A program made the position numbers and the translations under genes. The notes beneath the pieces were generated by a model that saw nothing but the letters and a program-made list of their open reading frames with translations, made no database searches and was not told the DNA's origin. From the NCBI GenBank assembly GCA_003554915.1, contig PWHM01000047.1, forward strand, positions 1 to 13,837: a DNA stretch of 13,837 bases, written 5' to 3'. Source of the stretch: Candidatus Nealsoniibacteriota bacterium (GTDB taxonomy: Bacteria; Patescibacteriota; Minisyncoccia; Minisyncoccales; PWPS01). Positions 1 to 7,460 of the stretch are shown here, piece after piece; positions within the stretch are counted from its first letter, which is position 1; every line of letters begins with the position of its first letter.

Positions 1-169
1 TTAAACATTCGTCTTCGTTGTCATTTCGTCGCTTACGATGTTACCACATTGCTCGCTCCTTATTCCTTGAATCCGAAATGTTTAAAAAGTCTCTGAATTT
101 GATTGAGTTTCGGGTTCTACTTCTCTTATGCGCTACCCGATTGCGAAGCAATCCGACTTAGCCAGAACC

Positions 170-191
170 TTCGAGTCCTGGTCCCGCAGCA
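170..191 (+). other. tRNA 3'-end-like fragment (possible att-site remnant)
   Basis: TTCGAGT (170-176) matches the canonical T-loop consensus TTCRANY. It is followed by CCTGG (177-181, the usual 3' T-stem position) and TCCCGCAGCA, which looks like a 3' acceptor strand. A complete tRNA is not present: the five bases before the loop (GAACC) do not pair with CCTGG, although CCAG at 162-165 would pair if three bases had been inserted, and no TGCGGGA-like 5' acceptor strand lies upstream. It may be a decayed tRNA, a duplicated tRNA 3' end left by an integrase, or coincidence. Confidence 0.3.
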
Positions 192-213
192 TTTCTATTG
201 ATAATTTTTAAAA

Positions 214-236
214 GCCGACATTTAGTCGGTTTTTTA
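214..236 (+). terminator. Rho-independent terminator upstream of the first gene
   Basis: GCCGAC (214-219), loop ATTTA, GTCGGT (225-230, one G.U pair), followed by a run of T to 235. It would end a transcript entering from the left, possibly a structured RNA covering 1-200, and would insulate the gene at 313. Confidence 0.7.
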
Positions 237-241
237 TTTTG

Positions 242-250
242 TGATATAGT
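242..250 (+). promoter_or_regulatory. Candidate extended -10 promoter for the gene at 313
   Basis: TGaTATAGT fits an extended -10 element just downstream of the terminator. No convincing -35 is seen 16-17 bp upstream. The predicted start near 257 gives a leader of about 55 nt. Confidence 0.4.
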
Positions 251-312
251 TAATCAGTTTATCAAATCGAATATATTATTTTTCAGGATTCATCAACACC
301 TATTTTAATCAT

Positions 313-1074
313 ATGGAGATAGTTACGGAAAATATTTTGCTCGCATTTTTAATCTTCATGATCATAGGGTGGGTCATTGAACTTGCGTATCGCTCTTACG
401 AGGCGAAAAATTTTGTAAACCCCGGATTCTTAAGAGGTCCCTACACCCCTATATACGGCTTTGGAGGACTTGCGGCTTATTTTATCACTTATTATTCGGA
501 AGAATTGTCCATAGTCGGATCAATCATCGTTTTTCTTTTTTCAGTCACGACTTTGGAATACTTAACCAGTCTTTTTTTTGAAAAGACATTTAAGATAAAG
601 CTTTGGGATTACTCGGACAGAAAATTCAATCTGCAAGGTCGAATATGTCCTACGTTCATATTTTATTGGCTGTTTTTGGGAGCCTTTTTTAAATACGGAC
701 TATTTCCTTATTTTGATAAATTAATGCAAGAAGTCACTATTGGCGGGTCACAAATATTTTTTCTTGGTATGGTTTACGGAGTTTTTTCGGTTGACCTCGT
801 TGAATCTTTCGGTTTGGCTTATAAGATAAAAAAAGCTATCAATGAATTCGGAGAAGAACATATCTCTCCCAAGGTTTTTGCTTTGAGATCAATATACGAA
901 AAAGTCGGACGAGAATTGAATCGGGAAATAAAAGCTGATGAAAAAGTGTCCCAAATCAAGGAAAAAGGTTTGCTTTTTACCAACTATTTCAGATTGAGAA
1001 GAAATGTCGGTAGCCGCATACGGGAGACGGTAAAAGAAAAAGTGGAAGAATTAAAAAACAATCAAAAAGCGTGA
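313..1074 (+). CDS. PF06541-family membrane protein (putative ABC-transporter type IV / CmpB-like)
   Basis: This is an integral membrane protein of 253 residues. Hydrophobic segments lie at about 7-26, 47-62, 66-86, 112-132 and 146-165, followed by a soluble, charged C-terminal tail (about 170-253). Two family signatures are visible: NPGFLRGPYTPIYGFGG (36-52), and LEYLTSLFFEK...LWDYS...FNLQGRIC (81-112). Both are typical of PF06541, usually annotated as a putative ABC-transporter permease. There is no ATPase, substrate-binding or other transporter gene beside it, so a transport role is not supported by context and the substrate is unknown. The ATG at 313 has no Shine-Dalgarno sequence; no better start lies upstream in frame. 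It seems to be a single-gene unit, since 156 bp without a gene follow and the next gene has its own promoter. Confidence 0.85.
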   Translation: MEIVTENILLAFLIFMIIGWVIELAYRSYEAKNFVNPGFLRGPYTPIYGFGGLAAYFITYYSEELSIVGSIIVFLFSVTTLEYLTSLFFEKTFKIKLWDYSDRKFNLQGRICPTFIFYWLFLGAFFKYGLFPYFDKLMQEVTIGGSQIFFLGMVYGVFSVDLVESFGLAYKIKKAINEFGEEHISPKVFALRSIYEKVGRELNREIKADEKVSQIKEKGLLFTNYFRLRRNVGSRIRETVKEKVEELKNNQKA

Positions 1075-1199
1075 ATATTCAGCTGAGTTCTAAGTTTATT
1101 AGCCAGAAAAAAGAAAGACTGACCCTTTTGATTATACTTCGATTCGTTATGGTGTTTTTATTTCACAAGTAAAGACAATTTTTTAAAAATTTTTAATTT

Positions 1200-1208
1200 T
1201 GCTATACT
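1200..1208 (+). promoter_or_regulatory. Extended -10 promoter for the 1231/2009 unit
   Basis: TGcTATACT is an extended -10 in an A/T-rich tract. No good -35 is visible (AAGACA at 1172-1177 is 25 bp away). Transcription would start near 1215, leaving a leader of about 16 nt without a Shine-Dalgarno sequence. The rest of the 1075-1230 gap shows nothing recognisable, and no clear terminator for the preceding gene. Confidence 0.6.
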
Positions 1209-1230
1209 CAATTAATCAAACACTAAAACT

Positions 1231-2004
1231 ATGAAAAAAATAATTATTACTTTGACCACGGCTGTTTTTATTCTATTCGGCGTCTATTATCTTTTCGAAA
1301 TGGAAAGAGGAGAGGAGGTTACTCCCGAAAGAACGGTAGAGCAGATCAGTGACGAAGATGTTGAGTCTATAAGGGTTTCTGATGAGAGAGAGGAAATAAT
1401 ATTTGAAACGAATATTGAGGAGTTCAGAAAATGGGCCGAGGAGAGATGGGGAGATCTTTTCAGAGAAACTCCTCGTTTTGCAGAAGACATTGAGGAAACG
1501 GAAATTACTCCCGACTCTTTTCATTTTTTTGATAAAACGGCGGCACTTTCTCCGGATAAGAAGCAGCTCGCTTTTTCGGTTCACAGTTATTTCGCCGCTA
1601 CTCATATGTCTTTTATCGGAATAGTTGATACTGAAGACGGTCAAATTGATTTGGTGAGGGACTATAAAAGGGGAGAGGTAGAAGAGTTTTTCTGGTCATC
1701 CGATTCAAAATTAATTGTTTATCCGTTGGCCACCGCCAGAGCGCGGGGAGATTATCTTTCCGTCGACAATATTGAAGAACTTGAAGAAGTATTTACCTTG
1801 TCTGAAGAAGATATTTTGTCCGCTTTTCATCTTAATCGCGACGAAGACCCACAATTGAAATTGGGGGAATTCCTTCCTCGCTTTAGAAATATAAAGTGGA
1901 AAAACGACAGTTTTCACTTCACAACCGACAATCCGGAAAATTCGGATGAGGAAATAGACTGGAAGATCGATCGTTATGGTGAAAATTTGGAAGAGTTAAA
2001 TTAA
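1231..2004 (+). CDS. Membrane-anchored protein with PD40/beta-propeller-like strands, function unknown
   Basis: The 257-residue product has one N-terminal hydrophobic segment (about 4-22) after a short KK start, with no lipobox cysteine, so it is probably an uncleaved anchor with the rest outside the cell. The ectodomain is acidic. Three stretches resemble TolB/WD40-like PD40 strands: LSPDKKQLAFSV (106-117), FWSSDSKLIVY (154-164) and IKWKNDSFHF (221-230). They suggest an incomplete or small beta-propeller; three blades are too few for a closed ring unless divergent blades are hidden. The C-terminus (233-257) is strongly acidic. The start ATG lies about 16 nt after the predicted transcription start. 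Its stop is 4 bp before the U32 gene, so the two are probably co-transcribed, but I see no functional link. No named family is recognised with certainty. Confidence 0.7.
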   Translation: MKKIIITLTTAVFILFGVYYLFEMERGEEVTPERTVEQISDEDVESIRVSDEREEIIFETNIEEFRKWAEERWGDLFRETPRFAEDIEETEITPDSFHFFDKTAALSPDKKQLAFSVHSYFAATHMSFIGIVDTEDGQIDLVRDYKRGEVEEFFWSSDSKLIVYPLATARARGDYLSVDNIEELEEVFTLSEEDILSAFHLNRDEDPQLKLGEFLPRFRNIKWKNDSFHFTTDNPENSDEEIDWKIDRYGENLEELN

Positions 2005-2008
2005 AGAG

Positions 2009-3208
2009 ATGAAAAAAGAAAAGCCGGAACTCATGAGTCCGATTAAAAACAGGGCCGGATTCGAGGCGTGCAAGGATTACGCCGATGCGGTTTATTTTGG
2101 TGTTTCCGAACTTAATTTGAGAGCTAATTCCGAGGGTATAACCCTTGATGAGTTGGCCGAATTTTTAGCTGATTGTCACGCACACGATCTTAAGGGGTAT
2201 TTGACGGTTAATTCAACTCTTTACAACCAAGATATTTCAAAAGCGGAGCGTATAATAAAAGAAGCGAAAAAGTCAGAAGTAGATGCGGTTATAGTTTGGG
2301 ATCCGGCGGCTGTCCGGATCGCTAAAAGAGTGGGTATTGATTTTTTTGTTTCCACACAGGCGAATGTCTCCAATTGGAAATCGGCTGAGTTCTATGAAGA
2401 TTTGGGGGCTGAACGGGTAATATTAGCCCGGGAGATGACTCTGAAACAGATATCCGAAGTCAAAAAGAAAACCAACCTGGAGATTGAAGCTTTTATCCAT
2501 GGCGCGATGTGTCTTGCAATTTCCGGAAGGTGTCTGTTATCCGCTTTTTATGAAAATAAATCAGCCAACAAGGGGGCCTGCAATCAGCTTTGTAGAAGAA
2601 AGTGGCGGCTTTTCGATGAAGAAGGAGCAAAACTGGAGACGAACGGAAAGTATTTTTTAAGCCCCAAAGACATATGTATGGTTGAACATATACCGGAGAT
2701 GATCGAAGCCGGTATAGACTCCTTTAAAATAGAAGGCAGGCAGAGAAGCAGTAAGTACATAAGAGAGACGGCCAAAATTTATAGAAAAGCGATAGATTCT
2801 TATTTTGATGGAAGCTTTACGAAAAAAAGGGCCAAGGCTTGGAAAAAAAGGTTGAAGAAGGTTTATAACCGTGGATTTACCACCGGTTTTTATTTCGGAA
2901 TTCCCGGCCCGGAAGGAATTAACTTTGAAGTTTCCGGAAATGCCGGAAGCTTGAAAAGATTCCATCTCGGAGAAGTAACTCATTTTTATCCGAAGCCGGG
3001 TGTAGCTTCGATAAGATTAATTCATCAAGGGCTGGAAGTGGGGCAGAAAATATTAATCGAAGGAAAGAATACTTACTTGGAAATCACGGTGGAATCTATG
3101 GAAATTGAAAAAGAGACCACTATCGAGGCCGAGAAGGGAGAAGAGGTGGGGATTAAGATAGATTCTCGCGTTAGAAAAAATGACAAAGTCTTTCTTCTTT
3201 CTGAGTAG
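2009..3208 (+). CDS. U32-family protein (peptidase U32-like; YegQ/UbiU-type Fe-S hydroxylase relative)
   Basis: The 399-residue protein carries the U32 signature around EAFIHGAMCLAISGRC (160-175). The cysteines C168 and C175 (CX6C) are followed by C191 and C195 in GACNQLCRRKW and by C223 in SPKDICM, then the conserved IEAGIDSFKIEGR block (232-244). Family members once annotated as peptidases include TrhP/YegQ (tRNA U34 hydroxylation), RlhA (23S rRNA hydroxylation) and UbiU/UbiV (O2-independent ubiquinone hydroxylation), in which cysteines hold a 4Fe-4S cluster. The cysteine set here supports an Fe-S enzyme, so RNA modification is more likely than proteolysis. Which member it matches is not clear. 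It is the second gene of a unit with 1231-2004 (4-bp gap). Its stop codon abuts the next promoter. The C-terminal ~100 residues look like the small beta-barrel domain common in this family. Confidence 0.9.
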   Translation: MKKEKPELMSPIKNRAGFEACKDYADAVYFGVSELNLRANSEGITLDELAEFLADCHAHDLKGYLTVNSTLYNQDISKAERIIKEAKKSEVDAVIVWDPAAVRIAKRVGIDFFVSTQANVSNWKSAEFYEDLGAERVILAREMTLKQISEVKKKTNLEIEAFIHGAMCLAISGRCLLSAFYENKSANKGACNQLCRRKWRLFDEEGAKLETNGKYFLSPKDICMVEHIPEMIEAGIDSFKIEGRQRSSKYIRETAKIYRKAIDSYFDGSFTKKRAKAWKKRLKKVYNRGFTTGFYFGIPGPEGINFEVSGNAGSLKRFHLGEVTHFYPKPGVASIRLIHQGLEVGQKILIEGKNTYLEITVESMEIEKETTIEAEKGEEVGIKIDSRVRKNDKVFLLSE

Positions 3209-3236
3209 TTGTTTTCTTTAAGAATATTGTTATAAT
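3209..3236 (+). promoter_or_regulatory. Promoter giving a likely leaderless mRNA for the gene at 3243
   Basis: TTGTTT (3209-3214), 16-bp spacer, TATAAT (3231-3236) with an upstream TG at 3228-3229. The usual start point, about 7 nt after the -10, falls on the ATG at 3243. The -35 begins directly after the U32 stop codon. Confidence 0.75.
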
Positions 3237-3242
3237 TACTCA

Positions 3243-4040
3243 ATGCGTTTTCAAAACCATAAAAAGACCATATTATCGATAATTTTTTTGATAATTTTAA
3301 TTTCATTGGGCGGATGGTTTTTTTATGAAGAAGAGGCTAATTTTATAGATATAAATAATGAAAAAGACAACCGGGAAGCTACTCAAATTGGCAATCTAAT
3401 GCATGTTGGTGAGGAGGGGTGGTTTTTAAGTTATGAAAAAGAAGGAGCTCCGGGGCTCGTTATGGAGCTTAACATCTCTTCGGAAGAGATTGACTGCACC
3501 GGAGACGCAAAAGCCTGCGAGCTTTTTTCTCAGCAAGAAAAAGATGCTTTAGCCGGCAGGAGAGTGGAAGTTAAAGGAAAAGTGGGAGAGTTCGTAATGG
3601 ATCTTTCCCGAATAGAATTTTTAAGTGTTGGAGAAAATCACGAATGTGATTTTGATTTTTCTGACTTCAAAGTGGAAGTTGTTGACGTAGATCAAAACGA
3701 GGTTGATTTTTCCACCGAACCGGAGGCGGAAAGCTTTAGAACTCGGATAGAAGATACGGTAAGGGGGGGCGTTAATTTTGCCGGCCATTACGCTTATGCG
3801 GAATGGGGGAGTGGAACCAATTACAGTGCCGGAGCGATAGTTGATCTAAAAAACGGGGAGATAGTCGAATTCGGGTTGGTTAATTCTCACGGAGCTGACT
3901 TCAAAAGAGATAGCCGGTTGTTGATAATCAATCCCCCGGAGGCAATGGAATATATTGAGGAAGGCAGTCTTTTTTATGAAGAAAAAAGTAAATATTTTTT
4001 AATGCAAGAAGGAAACCTCTTTCTTCTTTGTGAAGATTAA
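3243..4040 (+). CDS. Membrane-anchored protein with FAGHY/WGxG domain, function unknown
   Basis: The 265-residue product has an N-terminal anchor (about 9-27) followed by an ectodomain. Residues 48-128 look like a small all-beta (OB-like) module containing C85 and C92 and ending in RRVEVKGKVGEFVMDLSRIEF. Residues 135-263 hold a domain with NFAGHYAYAEWGSG (178-191) and AIVDLKNGEI, then FKRDSRLLIINPP (220-232). I recall this domain from many uncharacterised bacterial proteins, usually as WGCG.xC; here both cysteines are replaced (WGSGTNYS). The function is unknown. It heads a six-gene same-strand run, with 11 bp between it and the histidine kinase, so it may supply an extracytoplasmic sensing part. 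That role is inference from position only. Confidence 0.7.
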   Translation: MRFQNHKKTILSIIFLIILISLGGWFFYEEEANFIDINNEKDNREATQIGNLMHVGEEGWFLSYEKEGAPGLVMELNISSEEIDCTGDAKACELFSQQEKDALAGRRVEVKGKVGEFVMDLSRIEFLSVGENHECDFDFSDFKVEVVDVDQNEVDFSTEPEAESFRTRIEDTVRGGVNFAGHYAYAEWGSGTNYSAGAIVDLKNGEIVEFGLVNSHGADFKRDSRLLIINPPEAMEYIEEGSLFYEEKSKYFLMQEGNLFLLCED

Positions 4041-4051
4041 TTTTAAATTAA

Positions 4052-4990
4052 ATGCCAAATAAGAAGAAAATTTCGGAGGAGCTCAATATTTTCAAGCAAT
4101 GTGAAGATTACGGAGTCCCTTTGTGGAAATGTCCTCAGTTTTTGTTTTTGGTAATGGGTATTATCATTATTGCAATTTTGCTCGGCACTTATCTGATCGG
4201 TGAAGATGTTTTCGGGGAACCGATAATTGTTTTTATAGTCGTGGTGGTAGAGGCAATGATTCTTTTTACCATAGGTTTTGCAGTAGTCAGTGGTTTTGAA
4301 AAAATGGCTCAGGCGAATCAAATGAAGTCCGATTTTATCGATCTGGTAACCCATCAGTTGAGATCTCCGCTCACCACTTTAAAATGGGGCTTTCAAGATT
4401 TGAAGGATGAGATTGAAAAAAGCGGAGAGGAGAAGGAGATTATGGAAGGACTGGAGAGCAATGTTGAAAAAATGTCCGATATGGTGAATAATTTGCTTAT
4501 GGTCTCCAGAATGGATCAGGAAGGTCACGAATTCGTCGAAGAAAAGTTTTCAATAAAAGAGTTAGCCGAAGATATACTTAAAGATTATATGGTGGATGAA
4601 AATCAACCGGTGAAGATAAAGAAAAGTTTTGAAGATGTACCCGAGGTAATCAGTGACCCGTCCCAATTGGAAATTGTAATGGATAATTTGATTTCCAACG
4701 CTATTAAATATACACCGGAAGGAGGAAACGTTGAGGTGAGACTTAGGAAAGAAGATAAAAAGATAGTCTTTGAAGTTGAAGACAGCGGTATAGGAATACC
4801 CAAAAGAGAACATCACAAAGTTTTTGAGAAATTCGAGAGGGCGAGCAATGTCGAAGAGGTTAAGGAGACCGGTTCCGGTTTGGGACTGTTTCTAACCAAG
4901 GAGATAATCGAAAAGCTGGGAGGGAAGATAGATTTTGAAAGTGAAAAAGGAAAGGGGTCCACTTTTTGGTTTCAAATTCCCGTTAAATAA
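4052..4990 (+). CDS. Orphan two-TM sensor histidine kinase
   Basis: This 312-residue kinase has two membrane segments (about 29-49 and 57-80) with a loop of only a few residues, so it has almost no extracytoplasmic sensor domain. The HisKA domain follows with FIDLVTHQLRSPLTTLKW (95-112) and phospho-acceptor H101. The HATPase domain has the N box (EIVMDNLISNAIKY, N212/N216), G1 box DSGIGIP (244-250), F box VFEKFER (257-263) and G2 box GSGLGLFLTKE (274-284). All ATP-binding motifs are intact, so it should be active. The cytoplasmic N-terminus contains C17 and C27 in KQCEDYGVPLWKC. No response regulator lies in the window. It sits 11 bp after the anchored protein and 32 bp before the glycogen-type genes. 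The start has no Shine-Dalgarno sequence. It probably senses a membrane or intracellular cue, or works with the upstream protein. Confidence 0.93.
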   Translation: MPNKKKISEELNIFKQCEDYGVPLWKCPQFLFLVMGIIIIAILLGTYLIGEDVFGEPIIVFIVVVVEAMILFTIGFAVVSGFEKMAQANQMKSDFIDLVTHQLRSPLTTLKWGFQDLKDEIEKSGEEKEIMEGLESNVEKMSDMVNNLLMVSRMDQEGHEFVEEKFSIKELAEDILKDYMVDENQPVKIKKSFEDVPEVISDPSQLEIVMDNLISNAIKYTPEGGNVEVRLRKEDKKIVFEVEDSGIGIPKREHHKVFEKFERASNVEEVKETGSGLGLFLTKEIIEKLGGKIDFESEKGKGSTFWFQIPVK

Positions 4991-5010
4991 GAATTTATCA
5001 ATTATCTTAA

Positions 5011-5015
5011 GGAGG
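5011..5015 (+). promoter_or_regulatory. Perfect Shine-Dalgarno GGAGG for the first glycogen gene
   Basis: GGAGG lies 7 bp before the ATG at 5023 and is the only textbook ribosome binding site in the window. It fixes the start of the glycosyltransferase gene and suggests strong, independent initiation at the head of the glucan block. No clear promoter was found in the 32-bp gap itself. Confidence 0.85.
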
Positions 5016-5022
5016 AATAATT

Positions 5023-6228
5023 ATGGGTAAGGTTAAGGTTTTAATGTTCGGATGGGAGCTGCCACCGGAAAATAGTGGAGGTTTGGGCGTTGCTTGTTTG
5101 GGACTTTCCCAAAAATTGAGTGAGCGAGGGGTTGACTTGACATTCGTTGTTCCCAGAAAAACCGAAGCGATGGACCGGGGCTTTTTCAATCTGCTTTCTG
5201 CCAATGTTAACTATAAAGAAATAGAAGTAAACTCTTGTCTTTCGCCTTATATTTCTCCCGAAAAATATGAAAGCATTTTACGTGAAGAAGACAATATCTA
5301 CGGCGAAACACTTTTTGAGGAGGTCGCCGCCTATAGAAAGTGCGCTAAAAAAATAGCTCTCTTTGAAAAATTCGACGTTATACATGCTCACGACTGGCTC
5401 TCTTTCGGGGCCGGAGTGGAGGCTAAAAAAGTAACCGGAAAGCCGTTGGTCGTCCACGTACACGCCACGGAATTCGACAGGGGAGGAGGAAAGGGAATCG
5501 ATAGTCGAGTTTATGGAAGAGAAAAAGAAGGAATGGAATTGGCCGACAAAGTCGTTGCGGTAAGTAATTACACTAAAAATATAATAGTTGAAAAATATAA
5601 CATTCCCTCCGACAAGGTGGAAGTAGCCCACAACGGAGTCAACTTAAAAGAGAAGCCGGTCGGTAAAAATCTACTCGAGGCCTTTAAAGAGGCGGGATAT
5701 AAGACGGTTCTCTTTGTTGGTAGAATAACTCTACAAAAAGGACCGGATTACTTTTTGGAGGCGGCTCAAGAAGTTTTAAAGCACAATGAAAAAATTATAT
5801 TCGTTGTGGCCGGATCCGGAGATATGGAACATCAGATAATTCGCCAAGCTTCGGAGCTGGGTATCTCTGACAAAGTTTTATTTCCGGGCTTTATAAGGGG
5901 TGAGGAATTGCACGGACTTTACAGATCCGCTGATCTTTTCGTGATGCCTTCGGTCTCCGAGCCTTTCGGACTTACCCCTTTGGAATCTTTGATTAACGGA
6001 ACGCCGGTTTTGCTTTCTAAACAATCCGGAGTTTCCGAAGTTCTCACCCACGCTTTAAAGGTCGATTTTTGGGATACGAAAGAAATGGCCAATAAGATTT
6101 TAACCACTTTGAATCATGATTGCTTGAAAGACTGTCTTACGGAAAACGGTAAAGCGGAAGTCGATAAAATAACCTGGGACTCAGCTGCCGATAAATGCTT
6201 AAAAATTTATCAATCGTTAATTAAATAA
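5023..6228 (+). CDS. GT-B glycosyltransferase, glycogen/starch synthase-like (GT4/GT5)
   Basis: The 401-residue GT-B enzyme has an N-terminal acceptor domain beginning VKVLMFGWELPPENSGGLG (4-22), the glycogen-synthase-like glycine loop, and HAHDW (121-125) and VVHVHATEFDRGGG (143-156). The C-terminal nucleotide-sugar domain has FVGRITLQKG (231-240; R234 and K239 are the expected phosphate contacts) and the E-x7-E motif in SEPFGLTPLE (312-321; E313, E321). Proteins of this kind are commonly annotated as glycogen synthase or GT4 and are expected to transfer glucose from a nucleotide donor to an alpha-glucan. Donor specificity cannot be read from the sequence. It opens the carbohydrate block and is followed after 5 bp by the GH57 gene. 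A second, unrelated-type synthase (GT3) lies two genes on, so the two probably differ in donor or acceptor. Confidence 0.9.
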   Translation: MGKVKVLMFGWELPPENSGGLGVACLGLSQKLSERGVDLTFVVPRKTEAMDRGFFNLLSANVNYKEIEVNSCLSPYISPEKYESILREEDNIYGETLFEEVAAYRKCAKKIALFEKFDVIHAHDWLSFGAGVEAKKVTGKPLVVHVHATEFDRGGGKGIDSRVYGREKEGMELADKVVAVSNYTKNIIVEKYNIPSDKVEVAHNGVNLKEKPVGKNLLEAFKEAGYKTVLFVGRITLQKGPDYFLEAAQEVLKHNEKIIFVVAGSGDMEHQIIRQASELGISDKVLFPGFIRGEELHGLYRSADLFVMPSVSEPFGLTPLESLINGTPVLLSKQSGVSEVLTHALKVDFWDTKEMANKILTTLNHDCLKDCLTENGKAEVDKITWDSAADKCLKIYQSLIK

Positions 6229-6233
6229 AGACT

Positions 6234-7460
6234 ATGCCTTCGGTCTGCTTTTATTTTCAAGTCCATCAACCCTTCAGGGTAAAAAAATATAAATACTTCG
6301 ATATCGGAAAAGAGCATAATTATTTTAATGAAAATGGTGAAAATAATTTAAATAATAAGAAAGTTTTAAAAAAGGTGGCTCGTAAGTCATATCTTCCCAC
6401 GAACGAGCTTTTACTTGATCTTTTAAAGAAATATCCCGAATTCAAAATCAGTTTTTCATTTTCCGGTGTGGCTTTGGATCAGATGGAAATGTATTCACCG
6501 GAAACTTTAAAATCTTTTAAAAAGTTGATCGATACCGGTAGGGTAGAGGTATTATCCGAAACTTATTATCACTCTCTTGCTTTTTTATATTCAAAAGAAG
6601 AATTCAGAAAACAAGTCGAACTACACCGTGAGAAAGTTAAAGATGCTTTCAATTACAAGCCGAATATTTTTAGATCAACCGAGCTTTTCTACAACAATGA
6701 TTTAGCGGCGGAAGTTGCAAAAATGGGATATGACGGCATCTTGGCCGAGGGGGCGGATAAAGTATTAGGATGGAGAAGCCCTAATTTTTTGTACAAGCCC
6801 CAAGGAGAAAACATTACGCTTTTTTTAAAAAACTATAAGCTTTCTGATGATATCGCCTTTCGCTTTTCAAGCAGAAAATGGAAGGAGTATCCACTCACGG
6901 CTCCCAAGTTCGCCCAATGGCTTTCGGCGATAAACGGAAACGGTGAAGTGGTGAATCTTTTCATGGACTATGAAACTTTCGGTGAGCATCAGTGGAAAGA
7001 AACCGGAATTTTCGACTTTCTGAAAAATCTCCCCGAAGAAATTTTAAAGCATCCCGACAATAATTTTGCCACTCTTTCGGAAGCGTCTAAAAAATATAAT
7101 GAATTTGCCGAATTGGACGTTCCGTTTTTTACTTCTTGGGCGGACAATGAGCGAGATCTTTCCGCCTGGATCGGAAATTCCATGCAAAGAGACCTTTTGA
7201 GCAAAATTTATGACTTGGAAGAAGATGTTTTAAAAACCGGGGACGAGAAACTTATCGAGGAGTGGAGAAAGCTTCAAACTTCGGATCATTTTTATTATAT
7301 TTCAACAAAAGGGCTCGAAGACGGAACGGTTCATAATTATTTCAGCCCTTACGAGTCACCTTATGAAGCTTTCATTTCATACGCCAATGCTTTTAATGAC
7401 TTTAAATTAAGAGTAAAAAATAAACTAAAAACTTATGAAAAAACAAAAACCAAAAGCTGA
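6234..7460 (+). CDS. GH57 glycoside hydrolase, alpha-amylase type
   Basis: The 408-residue protein shows the five GH57 conserved regions in order: HQP (11-13), GRVEVLSETYYHSL (102-115), FRSTELFYNN (146-155, nucleophile expected at E150), FMDYETFGEHQ (243-253, acid/base expected at D245), and a C-terminal helical region with LQTSDHFYYIST. This size and the TELFYN and DYETFGEH versions fit the bacterial/archaeal alpha-amylase group rather than the longer GH57 branching enzymes, which carry a DUF1957 domain. No signal peptide is seen, so it should act in the cytoplasm on stored glucan or maltodextrin. It starts 5 bp after the glycosyltransferase stop, without a Shine-Dalgarno sequence. Its 3' end overlaps the next gene by 26 bp in another frame. 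A 4-alpha-glucanotransferase activity is possible, since GH57 includes both. Confidence 0.92.
   Translation: MPSVCFYFQVHQPFRVKKYKYFDIGKEHNYFNENGENNLNNKKVLKKVARKSYLPTNELLLDLLKKYPEFKISFSFSGVALDQMEMYSPETLKSFKKLIDTGRVEVLSETYYHSLAFLYSKEEFRKQVELHREKVKDAFNYKPNIFRSTELFYNNDLAAEVAKMGYDGILAEGADKVLGWRSPNFLYKPQGENITLFLKNYKLSDDIAFRFSSRKWKEYPLTAPKFAQWLSAINGNGEVVNLFMDYETFGEHQWKETGIFDFLKNLPEEILKHPDNNFATLSEASKKYNEFAELDVPFFTSWADNERDLSAWIGNSMQRDLLSKIYDLEEDVLKTGDEKLIEEWRKLQTSDHFYYISTKGLEDGTVHNYFSPYESPYEAFISYANAFNDFKLRVKNKLKTYEKTKTKS

Larger units (their letters stand above)
1..312. other. Gene-free leader region with inverted repeats, tRNA-3'-end-like fragment and terminator
   Basis: No open frame of useful length is seen on either strand. 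The region holds an imperfect inverted repeat (TTAAACATTCG at 1-11 against CGAAATGTTTAA at 74-85), a hairpin GATTGC-GAA-GCAATC (139-153), a longer-range pairing GGTTCT/AGAACC (113-118 with 164-169), and an alternative pairing TCGGGT/ACCCGA (110-115 with 135-140) that excludes both of the last two. Positions 170-191 resemble the T-loop and 3' acceptor of a tRNA. A terminator lies at 214-235 and a possible promoter at 242-250. The upstream part may be the 3' portion of a structured RNA or mobile-element debris; the sequence does not decide. Confidence 0.5.

Noticed and set aside
110..191. Complete tRNA gene (the GAA in the hairpin loop would suggest tRNA-Phe)
   Set aside because: No T33 in the loop, the T-stem does not pair, and no 5' acceptor strand exists upstream.
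313..1074. A working ABC transporter permease
   Set aside because: Only the PF06541 name suggests it; no ATPase or binding-protein gene is nearby, so transport is not claimed.
4043..4354. Minus-strand frame over the kinase N-terminus
   Set aside because: It lies opposite a kinase with intact motifs, and no promoter or ribosome site was seen for it.
6234..7460. GH57 glycogen branching enzyme
   Set aside because: The protein is only 408 residues with the TELFYN/DYETFGEH motif versions of the alpha-amylase group and lacks the longer C-terminal DUF1957-type region of branching enzymes.
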